DNA of 64,000 nt from Thermogemmatispora carboxidivorans (GCF_000702505.1 NZ_JNIM01000001.1:1612001-1676000), one strand, 5' to 3'. Counted from the first letter of the stretch, positions 25,369 to 35,199 are shown. Program-made: numbers and translations. The notes: a model not told the origin generated them from the sequence alone.

Positions 25369-25908
25369 ATGACAGAGCAGGCTATCGCCTCAGCGCGTGC
25401 CGGGCAGGCGGATGCCCCCCAGGGAAGCGCGCGCCTCTATACCCTGGCGCTGCTGGTCGACGATCGCCAGGGAGCAGTTGATCGGGTGGTCAATGTGCTG
25501 CGTCGCCGCCGGGCCAACATGCGCACCCTCGTCGTCGGCCCGAGCGAAGAGGCCGGAGTCGCACGGGTCACTGTGGTCGTCGACGATGCCGAAGTCGGCG
25601 TCGAGCACCTCAGCGAGCAGTTGCGCAAGATTGTCGACGTTCGTCAGGTGCTCCTCTTCCCGGCTGGGCGGGCGATCGAGCGTGAGCTAGCCCTGGTCAA
25701 GGTCAACTGCACCGCGGCCAACCGCAGCGAGATCATCGAACTGGGCCAGCACTTTGGGGCGCAGGCCGTCGATCTGGCGCCCGAAACGCTCACGCTGCAG
25801 GTTACCGGCAAAGGTGAGCAGGTGGAGCAGCTCCTGGAGCGGCTCCAGCCTTATGGCATTCGCGAACTGGCGCGCAGCGGTTGTCTGGCGATTGCGCGCG
25901 ATGAATAG
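25369..25908 (+). CDS. ilvN: Acetolactate synthase, small (regulatory) subunit
   Basis: Binds the large subunit and confers valine feedback inhibition. The N-terminal ACT domain begins YTLALLVDDRQGAVDRVVNVL, with the second ACT-like half ELALVKVNCTAANRSEIIEL and the end GIRELARSGCLAIAR. Its 179 aa are typical. The canonical ligand-loop Asn-x-x-G of ACT domains reads D-x-x-GA here (DDRQGAVDRV), so the strength of valine control is uncertain. I chose ATG 25369 because GGAAGG sits at a workable distance; upstream GTG and ATG codons in frame are possible. It starts 40 bases after ilvB. Confidence 0.93.
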   Translation: MTEQAIASARAGQADAPQGSARLYTLALLVDDRQGAVDRVVNVLRRRRANMRTLVVGPSEEAGVARVTVVVDDAEVGVEHLSEQLRKIVDVRQVLLFPAGRAIERELALVKVNCTAANRSEIIELGQHFGAQAVDLAPETLTLQVTGKGEQVEQLLERLQPYGIRELARSGCLAIARDE

Positions 25909-25923
25909 GAGGAGAAGCAGTCA

Positions 25924-26955
25924 ATGGCGAATATCTACTACGATGCAGATGCCAATCTTGAGCTGATTCAGGGCAAGCGTGTGGCGGTCATTGGCTATGG
26001 CAGCCAGGGCCATGCCCATGCCCTCAACATGCGTGACAACGGCTGCAATGTCGTAATTGGCTTGCCAGCAGGCAGCAAGAGCCGCGAGAAAGCCGAGGCC
26101 GATGGATTGCAGGTCATGACGACCGCTGAGGCGGCGGCGCAGTCCGACATCATTATGCTGCTGATCCCTGATCAGTACCATCGCGAAGTATTTGAGCGCG
26201 ATATTCGTCCAGGTCTGGCCCCGGGCAAGATGCTGATGGTCGCCCACGGCTTCAGCATCCATTATTCACAGATCGTGCCGCCTCCCGATATTGATGTAGC
26301 AATGGTAGCCCCCAAAAGTCCCGGCCATATGATGCGCCGGCTCTTCACCGAAGGCGTAGGCGTGCCGGCCCTGTGGGCTGTCCATCAGGATGCGACCGGG
26401 CAGGCGGAAGCCCTTACACTGGCTTATGCCCGCGCCGTGGGATGCACACGCGCCGGCGTGCTGCGCACGACCTTCGCCGAGGAGACTGAGACCGATCTCT
26501 TCGGCGAGCAAGCGGTACTCTGTGGCGGCGTGACGGCCCTGATCCGTGCCGGCTTCGAAACGCTGGTGGAGGCTGGCTATCAGCCCGAGGTGGCCTATTT
26601 TGAATGCCTCCACGAGATGAAGCTGATCGTTGACCTGATGTACCAGGGCGGCATGAGCTATATGCGCTACTCGATCAGCGACACCGCCGAGTACGGCGAC
26701 TACGTCTCTGGGCCGCGCCTCATTAATGAGCAGGTACGTAACGAGATGCGCAAGATCTTGCGCGAGATTCAGGACGGCACCTTTGCGACACGCTGGATTC
26801 TGGAGAATCAGGCCGGGCGCCCGGCTTTCCAGGCAATGCGCCGCGCCAACGCGCAGCACCAGATCGAGCAGGTCGGTAGCGAGCTGCGCGCGATGATGCC
26901 CTGGCTCAAACCTGTAGACAAGCGGCCTGAAATTGCGGGGCCGACCAAGAAGTGA
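25924..26955 (+). CDS. ilvC: Ketol-acid reductoisomerase (class I)
   Basis: Converts acetolactate to dihydroxyisovalerate with NAD(P)H and Mg. The nucleotide-binding segment is [20 protein letters not shown], with [15 protein letters not shown] giving the beta2-alphaB loop whose Ser/Lys/Ser residues favour NADPH. The catalytic Lys is in [12 protein letters not shown], and the metal-binding acids lie around [16 protein letters not shown] and SDTAEYGDY. At 343 aa it is a short class I enzyme. AGGAGGAG lies upstream; it starts 15 bases after ilvN. Confidence 0.97.
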   Translation: MANIYYDADANLELIQGKRVAVIGYGSQGHAHALNMRDNGCNVVIGLPAGSKSREKAEADGLQVMTTAEAAAQSDIIMLLIPDQYHREVFERDIRPGLAPGKMLMVAHGFSIHYSQIVPPPDIDVAMVAPKSPGHMMRRLFTEGVGVPALWAVHQDATGQAEALTLAYARAVGCTRAGVLRTTFAEETETDLFGEQAVLCGGVTALIRAGFETLVEAGYQPEVAYFECLHEMKLIVDLMYQGGMSYMRYSISDTAEYGDYVSGPRLINEQVRNEMRKILREIQDGTFATRWILENQAGRPAFQAMRRANAQHQIEQVGSELRAMMPWLKPVDKRPEIAGPTKK

Positions 26956-27105
26956 GGAAAGGAGCAGCCTGAGCTGGCCCGCCGGTGACGAGCCTGCTGG
27001 CCTGGCCGCCGGCGCGCTCATCGGCTTGCCTGCGCTACGGGTGGCGGGACGCCGACAAATGGCCTCTCGTCGCCCGGTGAATGGTCACAAGGAGGAACAA
27101 CAACA

Positions 27106-28287
27106 ATGGAAGATCCTGCGGTAATTCGTGTCTTTGACACAACTCTGCGTGACGGTGAACAGTCGCCTGGCGCCACCATGACCACCGAGGAGAAGCTGCA
27201 AGTTGCTGAGCAGCTCGTGCGCCTGAACGTCGATATCATCGAAGCTGGCTTTCCGGCAGCTTCACCCGGAGACCTGGCTGCGGTGAAGGCTATCGCGCAG
27301 CGCGTGCGTGGCCACAATGTGGCCGTCGCCGGTCTGGCGCGCGCCAATAGCGAGGATATCGATGCGGCCTGGGAAGCCGTCCGCGAGGCGGATCAGCCAG
27401 TGATCCATGTCTTTCTGGCTACCTCTGATATCCACCTGAAGTATAAGCTGAGGATCACGCCCGAGGAGGCCCTGGAGCAGGTCAAGACTATGGTGGCCTA
27501 CGCGCGCAATCTCTGCCCGCGGGTCGAGTTCTCGGCGGAAGATGCTACCCGCAGCGACTGGGACTATCTTTGCCGCGTCTTCGAGCTGGCCATCAAGGCG
27601 GGTGCTACAACGATCAATGTGCCCGATACGGTCGGCTACGTGATGCCGCATGAGTATGAGATGCTCTTCCGCTACCTGCGCGAACATGTGCCGGGCATGG
27701 ACGATGTGGTGCTCAGTGCCCACTGCCACGATGACCTCGGCCTGGCCACCGCCAATACCCTGGCGGCGATCCGCGGCGGCGCTCGACAGGTGGAGGTGAC
27801 CATCAATGGCATCGGTGAGCGCGCCGGCAATACAGCGATGGAGGAGGTGGTAATGGCCCTGCGCACGCGCCCGGATGTCTTCCAGGCCGATACGCGCATC
27901 AATGCCCACGAGTTTGTTGCGGCCAGCCAGCTAGTCAGCCGCCTGACGGGTATCCCTGTGCAGCCCAATAAGGCTATTGTGGGCCAGAATGCCTTCGCTC
28001 ACGAGGCCGGCATCCATCAGGATGGCGTGCTGAAGAATCGCTTGACCTACGAGATCATGACACCGCAGTCGGTCGGCTGGGACGATACACGCCTGGTGCT
28101 CGGCAAACATTCCGGACGCCACGGCCTCGACGCCCGCCTGCGCCAGCTCGGCTATCGCTTGAATGCCGAGCAGCTGAAGAAGGCCTATGCGCGCTTCATC
28201 GCTCTCGCCGATGAGAAGAAGTATGTGACCGACGACGATCTGATCTATATCGTCGAAAGCAGCCTGGAGACGCCTTCGGCGATCTGA
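27106..28287 (+). CDS. leuA: 2-isopropylmalate synthase-type enzyme lacking the C-terminal regulatory domain
   Basis: Condenses acetyl-CoA with a 2-keto acid, probably 2-ketoisovalerate in leucine synthesis. The barrel has [17 protein letters not shown], the metal-binding Asp after Arg, and the HxH site [15 protein letters not shown]; the linker has [12 protein letters not shown] and [10 protein letters not shown]. At 393 aa it ends right after [12 protein letters not shown], where full-length LeuA (about 510 aa) continues into the leucine-binding dimer domain. The following 250 bases do not encode that domain in any frame, so this is not a frameshift. Homocitrate or citramalate synthase is an alternative; the ilv neighbourhood favours LeuA. 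AAGGAGG lies 10 bases before the ATG. Confidence 0.85.
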   Translation: MEDPAVIRVFDTTLRDGEQSPGATMTTEEKLQVAEQLVRLNVDIIEAGFPAASPGDLAAVKAIAQRVRGHNVAVAGLARANSEDIDAAWEAVREADQPVIHVFLATSDIHLKYKLRITPEEALEQVKTMVAYARNLCPRVEFSAEDATRSDWDYLCRVFELAIKAGATTINVPDTVGYVMPHEYEMLFRYLREHVPGMDDVVLSAHCHDDLGLATANTLAAIRGGARQVEVTINGIGERAGNTAMEEVVMALRTRPDVFQADTRINAHEFVAASQLVSRLTGIPVQPNKAIVGQNAFAHEAGIHQDGVLKNRLTYEIMTPQSVGWDDTRLVLGKHSGRHGLDARLRQLGYRLNAEQLKKAYARFIALADEKKYVTDDDLIYIVESSLETPSAI

Positions 28288-28544
28288 GGCCACGGCTGCC
28301 CTGCCCTGCCCCGGCTTGCCGGGAAGAGCGCCCCTCTCCGCTCCTATCCCGACTGGCCAACTGGCAGACGAGACAGGTCTAGCAACGGTCAAGAGAGAGC
28401 TTCTGGCCCGCAAGGGTGTGTCCGCCAGAGGTTTGAGCGGCACGCCCTTGCGCCTTATTCCTTTTTTGTACTATTCTCTTGTTTGCGCGTGGGACGATGC
28501 CTTTGCCCCTGCGCTTTGCCTGTATCGATCGAAGGAGTGAGGTC

Positions 28545-29522
28545 GTGACGCAGACACAGAGTTCTCAGGAAGCCACACCGCAGAAGGTCTCGATTCAGGA
28601 CCCGCTGGAGGGCTATGCCTTCTTCGAGGGCCGCGTTGTGCCTATGGCTGAGGCCAGGATTAGCATTGCTACCCATGCCCTGCAGTACGGTACTGCCTGC
28701 TTCGAGGGAATCCGCGCCTACTGGAATGCCGCTCAAGAACAGCTCTATGTGCTGAAAATGCGCGAACACTATGAGCGAATGATGCACTCATGGAATGTAA
28801 TGCGTTTCAATCTTCCCTATTCTATGGAGGATTTGGAGCGTATTACAATTGAGTTGCTGCGAAAGCATAACTATCGGCAAGATGTCTACATTCGACCGAT
28901 CGCCTATAAGGCTTCGTTGACGGTCAAGCCGCGCCTGACTGGTCTCAAAGATGAGTTTGCGATTTATACCTTTGGCATGGGTAACTATGTGGACATCGAG
29001 TCGGGCTTGCGGGTTTGCACATCAAGCTGGCGGCGGGCCAACAGCAATGCCATGCCGGTGCGGGCCAAGGTGACGGGGGGCTACGTCAACAGTGCCCTGG
29101 CGACCGAAGACGCTCTGGCCAGCGGCTTTGACGAGGCTATCATGCTGACGCACGATGGCTATGTCTCAGAGGGCAGTTCCTGTAATCTCTTCATCCTGCG
29201 CAACGGCAAGCTGATCACTCCGGCTCCCTCTGAAGACATTCTCGAAGGGATCACGCGCAATGCTCTGATTCAGCTGGTGCGCGATGAATTTGGCATGACC
29301 GTCGAAGAGCGGCGCATTGATCGCACGGAGCTGTATGCCAGCGAAGAAATGTTCCTCTGTGGGACTGGCGTCCAGGTTTCGCCGGTGATCAGTGTCGACC
29401 ACCGCCCGATTGGCAGCGGGCGCCCTGGTCCCTTTACGATGAAGTTGCAGGCCCTCTATCTGGCAGCCTGTCGCGGCGAAAACGACACGTATCGCCACTG
29501 GCTGACACCCGTTTACGAATAG
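28545..29522 (+). CDS. ilvE: Branched-chain amino acid aminotransferase
   Basis: PLP-dependent last step of Val, Leu and Ile synthesis. Fold type IV features: HALQYGTACFEGIRAYW at the N-terminus, the arginine in YIRPIAYKA, the PLP lysine in RAKVTGGYVNSALA, and EGSSCNLFILRNGK with GITRNALIQL binding the phosphate. At 325 aa it is typical. The start is a GTG at 28545 with AAGGAG 7 bases upstream; earlier in-frame codons have no ribosome site. It lies 257 bases after the leuA-type gene and may have its own promoter in that gap. Confidence 0.96.
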   Translation: MTQTQSSQEATPQKVSIQDPLEGYAFFEGRVVPMAEARISIATHALQYGTACFEGIRAYWNAAQEQLYVLKMREHYERMMHSWNVMRFNLPYSMEDLERITIELLRKHNYRQDVYIRPIAYKASLTVKPRLTGLKDEFAIYTFGMGNYVDIESGLRVCTSSWRRANSNAMPVRAKVTGGYVNSALATEDALASGFDEAIMLTHDGYVSEGSSCNLFILRNGKLITPAPSEDILEGITRNALIQLVRDEFGMTVEERRIDRTELYASEEMFLCGTGVQVSPVISVDHRPIGSGRPGPFTMKLQALYLAACRGENDTYRHWLTPVYE

Positions 29523-29593
29523 GGAGAGAGGCGCTGTGGAGCCGGGTGGGGGAGCCTTGCCCTTCTTGTTGCCTGTCTCGCTTACCTGAGCCA

Positions 29594-29633
29594 GAGCGAG
29601 CGGTGAACACGGGGGGAGCCGTCCCCCTCGCTC
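29594..29633 (+). terminator. Nested hairpin after ilvE
   Basis: GAGCGAG (29594-29600) with CTCGCTC (29627-29633), enclosing GGGGG/CCCCC. It is followed by a T-poor stretch (CTTATTGG farther on). It probably ends the ilv transcript ahead of the thr promoter. Confidence 0.4.
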
Positions 29634-29662
29634 CCAGGCCCGTCTTATTGGCGCCGTGGCTA

Positions 29663-29692
29663 CTGACGAGTAGCCCAAGTGCGTGCTACAAT
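29663..29692 (+). promoter_or_regulatory. Likely promoter of the thrB-thrC-glycosyltransferase operon
   Basis: CTGACG (29663-29668) and TACAAT (29687-29692) separated by 18 bases. A good ribosome site (AAAGGAG, 29728) and a 35-codon frame starting at 29746 overlap the thrB start in another frame; this may be a coupling peptide or chance. Confidence 0.45.
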
Positions 29693-29785
29693 AAAAGCCA
29701 CTCTTGTCCGCTGACAAAGCAGACAGAAAGGAGATGCTGAGAGCAATGGAAGGTCTTGCAGCTGAAAGACAGGAGGCCCGTGGCG

Positions 29786-30826
29786 ATGGCACCGGTATTT
29801 CCTGTCGCTTTCACTGTGCTCGTACCGGCCACCTCGGCTAACCTGGGGCCGGGTTTCGATAGCCTTGGTTTGGCTTTACAGCTCTACAACCGCTTTGAGG
29901 TTGTAGCGAGTGGTCATGATCCGCAGCGTCCTGTCATCCAGATCGAAGGGAGTCTGGGGGCAGGTCTTCCCACTGGTCCTGAAAATCTCTTCTTCCGCGC
30001 ATTTTCCTCGGTCTTTACTGCTAAAGGAATAGAGCCGCCAGCGGTACGCATTCGCATGCTGATTCACATTCCGCCGGGGGCTGGACTGGGGAGCAGTGCC
30101 ACTGCTGCCGTTGGTGGTGTGGTGGCGGCCAGCGAGTTTCTGCGTCTGCGGGGTCTGACGCTCTCTGAGCAGGAGATTCTGGAACAGGCGGTAGCCAGTG
30201 AGCAGGGGAATCATCCTGACAACGTGGCGCCGGCTCTCCTGGGAGGATTGGTAGCGACCACGGTCAAAGATGGCAAGATTCATGCGGTCAAGACCCCCTT
30301 CCCGGCTGCCCTGAAGGCGGTCATCTTTACTCCCTCGTTCTCAATGGATACGCTGGCTGGTCGCAAGCTGCTTCCCCCCAGCTACCCCAAGGATGATGTG
30401 ACCTTCAATACCGGGCGTGTGGCGCTCCTCCTCTCGGCTCTGCAGGCGGGGCGCTATGAGTTGATCGGCGAGGCCATGCAGGATCGTTTGCATCAGCCCT
30501 ATCGGCAGGCGCTCTTTCCTGCCATGCCCGATATTATTCAGGCTGCGGTGGCTGCCGGGGCCCACGGTGCTTCTCTTTCTGGAGGTGGTTCTTCTTTAAT
30601 TGCTCTTGCAAGTTCGCGCTTCCAGGAGATTCTGCGCGCGATGCAGGAGGCCGCTCGTGCCCACGGCGTGGAAGGAACCGGTATGATCCTGCGGGCCGAT
30701 AAGCATGGGGCGCGAGTGATCAACCCTCGTCATCAGCGAGTGCGCCGTCCGCGCGCTCGTTACTATGAAGATCAATTCTGCTGGTCGCCTGCCCGACCGG
30801 TAAAGGAGGGGTCGCTTGGACGCTAG
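29786..30826 (+). CDS. thrB: Homoserine kinase
   Basis: GHMP-family kinase that phosphorylates homoserine for threonine synthesis. The start of the mature sequence, FTVLVPATSANLGPGFDSLG, is diagnostic, and the ATP loop is PPGAGLGSSATAAVGG. GASLSGGGSSLIAL is the third GHMP motif. ATG 29786 is preceded by AGGAGG at 9 bases. The final 35 residues (HQRVRRPRARYYED) extend beyond the usual end. thrC begins before this gene stops (11-base overlap), so the two are coupled. Confidence 0.95.
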   Translation: MAPVFPVAFTVLVPATSANLGPGFDSLGLALQLYNRFEVVASGHDPQRPVIQIEGSLGAGLPTGPENLFFRAFSSVFTAKGIEPPAVRIRMLIHIPPGAGLGSSATAAVGGVVAASEFLRLRGLTLSEQEILEQAVASEQGNHPDNVAPALLGGLVATTVKDGKIHAVKTPFPAALKAVIFTPSFSMDTLAGRKLLPPSYPKDDVTFNTGRVALLLSALQAGRYELIGEAMQDRLHQPYRQALFPAMPDIIQAAVAAGAHGASLSGGGSSLIALASSRFQEILRAMQEAARAHGVEGTGMILRADKHGARVINPRHQRVRRPRARYYEDQFCWSPARPVKEGSLGR

Positions 30827-32261
30827 CGTTGATCGTCAGGAGGAGATCCAGCCCTCTTTGTCTGTTCGCCAGGCGCTGGAAGAGGTGCGCCTGCGCTGTG
30901 TGGCCTGCCAGACGCTCTATCCGGTGCTGGAGCCGGGGCGGGCGGCGCGCTATCGCTGCGATTGTGGTGAGGTGCTCGATGTCGAGATCCCTCTCCACTT
31001 GCCTGCGTCGCTCGCCTTCCAGGCTGGGGCAGCTCTGCAGACCCATGATGAGGCTGCCGCCTGGCGTCGGCTCTTCGCGGAGCGGGCCGCGCTGGTGCCG
31101 GGTGCGCCAGGCGCTGCTGTTTCGCGGCGCAGTGGTGTCTGGCGCTATCGCGAGCTGATTCTGCCCATCCCTGAAGAGGCCGTTATCTCGCGAGCAGAGG
31201 GCAATACAACGTTGTACGCCGTGGGCAGTGATCAGCAGCAGGAGACCCTGGCCAGCCCTGGCCTGCAGCGCATCGGCGACTATGCTGGTCTGGCCCAGCT
31301 CTATCTCAAGCATGAGGGAGAGAATCCGACCGGGAGTTTCAAAGACCGCGGAATGGTGGTGGGCGTGACGATGGCTCGCCTGATGGGGGCGCGAGCTGTC
31401 GCCTGCGCTTCAACTGGCAATACCTCGGCTTCGCTGGCCTCCTATGCCGCTCTGGCCGGCCTGCAGGCCCTGGTCTTTCTGCCTGCTGGCCAGGTTGCTG
31501 GCGGAAAGCTATCGCAGACGCTGGCCTATGGGGCCCACATGGTGCAGATCAATGGCGACTTCGATGCCGCCATGCAGCTCGTTGAGCAGGTCTGTGATGA
31601 GCTGGGCATCTATCTGCTCAATTCGCTCAATCCTTTCCGCGTCGAAGGCCAGAAGGCGATCGCCTTTGAATTGTTGCAGCAACTCGACTGGCAGGCTCCC
31701 GACTGGCTGGTTCTGCCCGCTGGCAATCTGGGAAATACCTCGGCCCTGGGCAAGGCCTTCCGTCAGGCGCGCGATCTAGGGCTGATCAGCCGCCTGCCGC
31801 GCCTGGCCGCTATCCAGGCTGCCGGCGCAAACCCCTTCTACCGGAGCTACCGCGAAGGCTTCGCCCGTCGACATGCGGTCCAGGCTCAAACGGTGGCGAG
31901 CGCTATTAAGATCGGAAATCCGGTCAGTTACGCCCGCGCTCGCCTGGTGATCGAGGAGTGTGCGGGCCTCGTTGAGGAGGTCAGTGATCCAGAAATCCTG
32001 GAAGCGAAGGCCGTTATTGACCGCGCCGGTATTGGCTGTGAGCCTGCCTCTGCAGCAACGCTAGCCGGCATTCGCAAGCTTGTCAGGGCTGGTATAATCA
32101 AGCCAAATGAGCGCGTGGTTGCTATCCTCACCGGTAATTTGCTCAAAGATCATCAGACCGGTGTCCCGCGCGCCGAGACGGTCATTATTGACCCTGATCT
32201 CGCCAGTGTCAGGAGGACACTTGATGCGCTTGGCCCCCTTACCAGCTCATCATCAGGGTAG
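30816..32261 (+). CDS. thrC: Threonine synthase
   Basis: PLP enzyme turning O-phosphohomoserine into threonine. The N-terminus has a zinc-ribbon-like CVACQTLYPV...YRCDCGEVLD, found in the long threonine synthases. The PLP lysine is in NPTGSFKDRGM and the phosphate-binding part is CASTGNTSASLASYAAL. At 481 aa the length fits. The start is a TTG at 30816: AAAGGAGG lies 7 bases before it and no ATG in frame is near. It overlaps thrB by 11 bases, and the next gene starts 38 bases before its stop. Confidence 0.95.
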   Translation: MDASVDRQEEIQPSLSVRQALEEVRLRCVACQTLYPVLEPGRAARYRCDCGEVLDVEIPLHLPASLAFQAGAALQTHDEAAAWRRLFAERAALVPGAPGAAVSRRSGVWRYRELILPIPEEAVISRAEGNTTLYAVGSDQQQETLASPGLQRIGDYAGLAQLYLKHEGENPTGSFKDRGMVVGVTMARLMGARAVACASTGNTSASLASYAALAGLQALVFLPAGQVAGGKLSQTLAYGAHMVQINGDFDAAMQLVEQVCDELGIYLLNSLNPFRVEGQKAIAFELLQQLDWQAPDWLVLPAGNLGNTSALGKAFRQARDLGLISRLPRLAAIQAAGANPFYRSYREGFARRHAVQAQTVASAIKIGNPVSYARARLVIEECAGLVEEVSDPEILEAKAVIDRAGIGCEPASAATLAGIRKLVRAGIIKPNERVVAILTGNLLKDHQTGVPRAETVIIDPDLASVRRTLDALGPLTSSSSG

Positions 32262-34419
32262 GATGGTTTCACAACCCCAGGGGCGCCCGGAGCGGCGGCG
32301 CCCCTGGGGGTCCTGGTCCTGGCTGTTAAAGCCAGAGGTCCCTGGCCTGTTGCTCCTTGCATCGGCCTTGCGGCTCTACGGTCTCAATCGGACTGAGTTT
32401 GATGACGACCAGGCCACGCTCTTTCGGATGGCCTACGATGCTGTCCATCAGGGCCTGCTCCCAGTCACGAGCAATACCGGCTCGATCGGGGCCCAACATC
32501 CACCCGGTGTGGTCTATTTGTTCATGCTGCCTGCGGCCTTGAGCGCTAACCCGCTCTGGGCCGCTGTGCTTGTGGCCCTGCTTAATGTCCTGGCTGTCCT
32601 GTTCACCTATTTCTTCTTGTACCGCTACTATGGCCGCCTGGCGGCTGTGACTGGCTCCTTTCTCTACGCCTCTGCCGTGTTGCCAGTGAAGTATGCCCGC
32701 TTTATCTGGCAGCCCAATGTTGCCGCTCCTTTTGTTGTGCTCTTTCTGCTGGCGCTCTTCCGTGGCGCGGTGGAGCGGCGACAGGGGTGGTTCGCGTGGG
32801 CTGTGCTGTGGCTGGCCCTGCTCTATCAGGCCCATGAGGTCAATCTCTTGCTGGCAGCTCCGCTGCTGCTCTGTCTGATACTCGCACCCAAGACCGTGCG
32901 TTGGCGCGATGCCCTTTTCGCTCTCCTGATCCTGCTGCTTGTTTTTGCTCCATCGTTGCTCTGGCTGCTAGTCTCTGGCTTGCACGATCTACGCTCCACT
33001 CTCAGCTTCTCTAATCATCAGGCTGGAGGCCTCTCCCTTCAAGCTCTGCGTATCTATCGCCTTTTCATTATTCCATATGATCAACTTCCTAATCGTAGCG
33101 ATGCAATCCTTTTGCCACTCCACCGCCTCTTCTCCTGGCTCAAGCTGGCGATGCCTGCCCTGCTGATCCTGGCCGCCCTTTGGCTGCTGGTCGTGATTGT
33201 GCGCCGGCGGGCTGACTCGACTGCCGAGCAGGCAGAGGTGCAGGAAGCGGCGAGACCTGGCCGCTGGTGGCTGCGACTACGTGAAGGTTGGGAGAGCTGG
33301 AGCGCGGATGGCCAGCGTTGTGGAGCGCTGATCTTGCTGGTCTGGCAACTTGTCCCTCTTCTGGTCTTCTTGCGCTATGGAGGAGAACTACACACTCAGT
33401 ATTTGCTGCTCTTGATGCCAGGTCCATTTCTGTTGATTGGCATCGCGGTGGCACAGTGCTGCCAGTGGCTGTATCGGCGCGAGGGCTGGCTGCAGCGTTT
33501 GCGCCTGGCTGGCTATCTCCTGGTGGGGCTGCTAGTCGTTGCGCAAAGTCTGGCCTCGGCTGTAAGCGTCCTCGATACCCTGGCAGGGCACTTTAATGAT
33601 CGCTCGTTCCAGCCCTATCCCTACCATAATGATCTGGCCTCGCTCCAGCAGGCTCTGGCTGCTACCGATCAGCTTGCCCAGCGAGAGCATCTCTCGCGGG
33701 CCTATATCACGGTCGATGATGCCACTCGCACGGCTGTCTTCTTCCTCAGCCGCCAGATGCGCACGCCAGCTACACTCTTTGATGCCGACTGTCTGCTCCT
33801 GCCTGCCGAGCGCGCCGTCATGCTCGTGGGACCTTACGATCCCTGGGTTACGGCTCTACTGGAGCGTTTTACACATGCAACGCTGGTGAGCAAGCTGCCG
33901 CGCCCGGGTGGCCTGCCGTTCTCTCTCTATGTGATCGAGCCTGCGACCCAGGGAACCACGTCTGTCCAGGCTACTCCTTGGAAACTCGGCGACCTACAGG
34001 CACTCTCACAGCAAGCTGCCTCTCTCACTCTCGCCGATCGCTCTCAGGCTACCACCTGGCTTGTCTCGCCCTGGCAAGTCATGCAGAATGCCCAGCCTGT
34101 ACTCAATACCACCTATGTCTATCGCTTTGTGGCCACTGCTGAGGCCCCGTCATCTCAAAGCCTGAAGACGACCTGTACTTTTAACCGCTTACAGGCTGGG
34201 GAGAGGCTCCTTGTGACCTTCAGCCTGGCTGATAGGCAGGAAGTTCCCACCAGCCTGCTGCTGCGTATCTGGTCCTCTCGCATTGTCTTCTATATGCCGA
34301 ACTATGGTCCGCTGCATCTAGAGACCTCTATATCGAAGGAGATAGATGTGCATCTTTTGCAGACAGCGAAGGGACTGAGCCAATTTCTACTGTCGGTGAG
34401 CGAGGGAACGAGAGGATGA
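32224..34419 (+). CDS. GT-C family membrane glycosyltransferase (PMT/ArnT-like)
   Basis: A 731-aa polytopic protein. The acidic pair needed by lipid-linked sugar transferases of this fold follows the first helix (LNRTEFDDDQATLF). About ten to twelve membrane helices fill residues 40-475, for example WAAVLVALLNVLAVLFTYFF and LFALLILLLVFAPSLLWLLV. A soluble C-terminal domain of about 250 residues lies outside the membrane. The donor would be a polyprenyl-phosphate sugar; the acceptor is unknown. ATG 32224 has AGGAGG 7 bases upstream and lies inside the end of thrC in another frame, so translation is coupled to threonine synthesis genes. Confidence 0.8.
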   Translation: MRLAPLPAHHQGRMVSQPQGRPERRRPWGSWSWLLKPEVPGLLLLASALRLYGLNRTEFDDDQATLFRMAYDAVHQGLLPVTSNTGSIGAQHPPGVVYLFMLPAALSANPLWAAVLVALLNVLAVLFTYFFLYRYYGRLAAVTGSFLYASAVLPVKYARFIWQPNVAAPFVVLFLLALFRGAVERRQGWFAWAVLWLALLYQAHEVNLLLAAPLLLCLILAPKTVRWRDALFALLILLLVFAPSLLWLLVSGLHDLRSTLSFSNHQAGGLSLQALRIYRLFIIPYDQLPNRSDAILLPLHRLFSWLKLAMPALLILAALWLLVVIVRRRADSTAEQAEVQEAARPGRWWLRLREGWESWSADGQRCGALILLVWQLVPLLVFLRYGGELHTQYLLLLMPGPFLLIGIAVAQCCQWLYRREGWLQRLRLAGYLLVGLLVVAQSLASAVSVLDTLAGHFNDRSFQPYPYHNDLASLQQALAATDQLAQREHLSRAYITVDDATRTAVFFLSRQMRTPATLFDADCLLLPAERAVMLVGPYDPWVTALLERFTHATLVSKLPRPGGLPFSLYVIEPATQGTTSVQATPWKLGDLQALSQQAASLTLADRSQATTWLVSPWQVMQNAQPVLNTTYVYRFVATAEAPSSQSLKTTCTFNRLQAGERLLVTFSLADRQEVPTSLLLRIWSSRIVFYMPNYGPLHLETSISKEIDVHLLQTAKGLSQFLLSVSEGTRG

Positions 34420-34480
34420 TTGGTGAGGGCCTGCTGAGTAGTAGCTCAGCAGCAAAGCTCTGGCGCTGCTGCCTGCTGGC

Positions 34481-34489
34481 TGTTACAAT
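34481..34489 (+). promoter_or_regulatory. Extended -10 promoter candidate
   Basis: TGT immediately before TACAAT (34484-34489); no recognisable -35. It lies 134 bases before the start of the small membrane protein at 34623. Confidence 0.35.
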
Positions 34490-34622
34490 GGTGTCAGCAA
34501 AAGAGCAGCGGTACTCATCCTTGACGTAAGCAACGCTCGACTGCCACCCGCCTGCGCTGTTCGCTGAGTGGAGACCGGAGCAGGGCCGGGTTAGACGAGG
34601 GAAGACAGGAGAGGACAGCAGC

Positions 34623-35075
34623 GTGCCTGGCACCGCGAACATGGAAAGAAGAAATCGCCGTTTACAATGGATACCGCCCTGGGAGATGCCAGCGGACCCC
34701 ATCAAGGCGGTCTTCTGGTTCCTCTACTGGCTGCTCCGGGTAGTGGTCCGCTTCTACTGGCTCCCTCTACTCGCTGGTGTCCTCTATGAAAGCCTGCTCA
34801 ACGGCCTGATTGGGGGAGGCATCACCCTGCTCCTTGGGGGAGTGCTCTGGGTGGCGCTCTTCGCTATTCTCAAAGTTGTTGAGCTGCTCCGCGGGGTCGC
34901 GCAAGTTCTGGCCACGGTTGAGCAACTCCAGCGAGAGTTAGGCCTCGACGAGGATGATTCCCGCTCTCGACCCAGTGAAAGCGGAGCAGGCGATGAGCCG
35001 CGCGTCGTTGAAGGCACCATTGTCTACCTGGATGAGAAGCGACGCGAGCGAGAAGGTCGGCCCGGAGCCAACTAG
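34623..35075 (+). CDS. Small membrane protein with acidic/basic tail (150 aa)
   Basis: Two or three hydrophobic segments (AVFWFLYWLLRVVVRFYWLP and GGGITLLLGGVLWVALFAIL) are followed by a short coiled coil (VLATVEQLQRELGLDED) and a charged cytoplasmic tail. No family is recognised. I chose the GTG at 34623 because AGGAGAGG lies 8 bases before it; ATG 34641 is the alternative and has no ribosome site. A strong bidirectional terminator follows at 35131. Confidence 0.65.
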   Translation: MPGTANMERRNRRLQWIPPWEMPADPIKAVFWFLYWLLRVVVRFYWLPLLAGVLYESLLNGLIGGGITLLLGGVLWVALFAILKVVELLRGVAQVLATVEQLQRELGLDEDDSRSRPSESGAGDEPRVVEGTIVYLDEKRREREGRPGAN

Positions 35076-35130
35076 GAACCTGATCTGTGGGCGGCGCATG
35101 AGTCGAGCCTGATCAGCTCGGCTAAACTCG

Positions 35131-35165
35131 GCTGGCCCCTCCTCAGTAAGGAGGGGCCAGCTTAT
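35131..35165. terminator. Bidirectional terminator
   Basis: A perfect 13-base stem, GCTGGCCCCTCCT (35131-35143) and AGGAGGGGCCAGC (35149-35161), with loop CAGTA and TTAT after it. It lies between two convergent genes and probably serves both. Confidence 0.8.
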
Positions 35166-35199
35166 CAGTGAGCGGTCTTGCTATCTCTGTCGCTCTCAT

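Noticed and set aside
24294..25370. A 358-codon open frame antisense to ilvB (and similar long antisense frames under ilvC, leuA, FDH and the first gene)
   Set aside because: Expected in GC-rich coding DNA; no ribosome site, and the opposite strand encodes clear enzymes.
27106..28544. Frameshift truncating leuA
   Set aside because: None of the frames in the next 250 bases encodes the LeuA regulatory domain.
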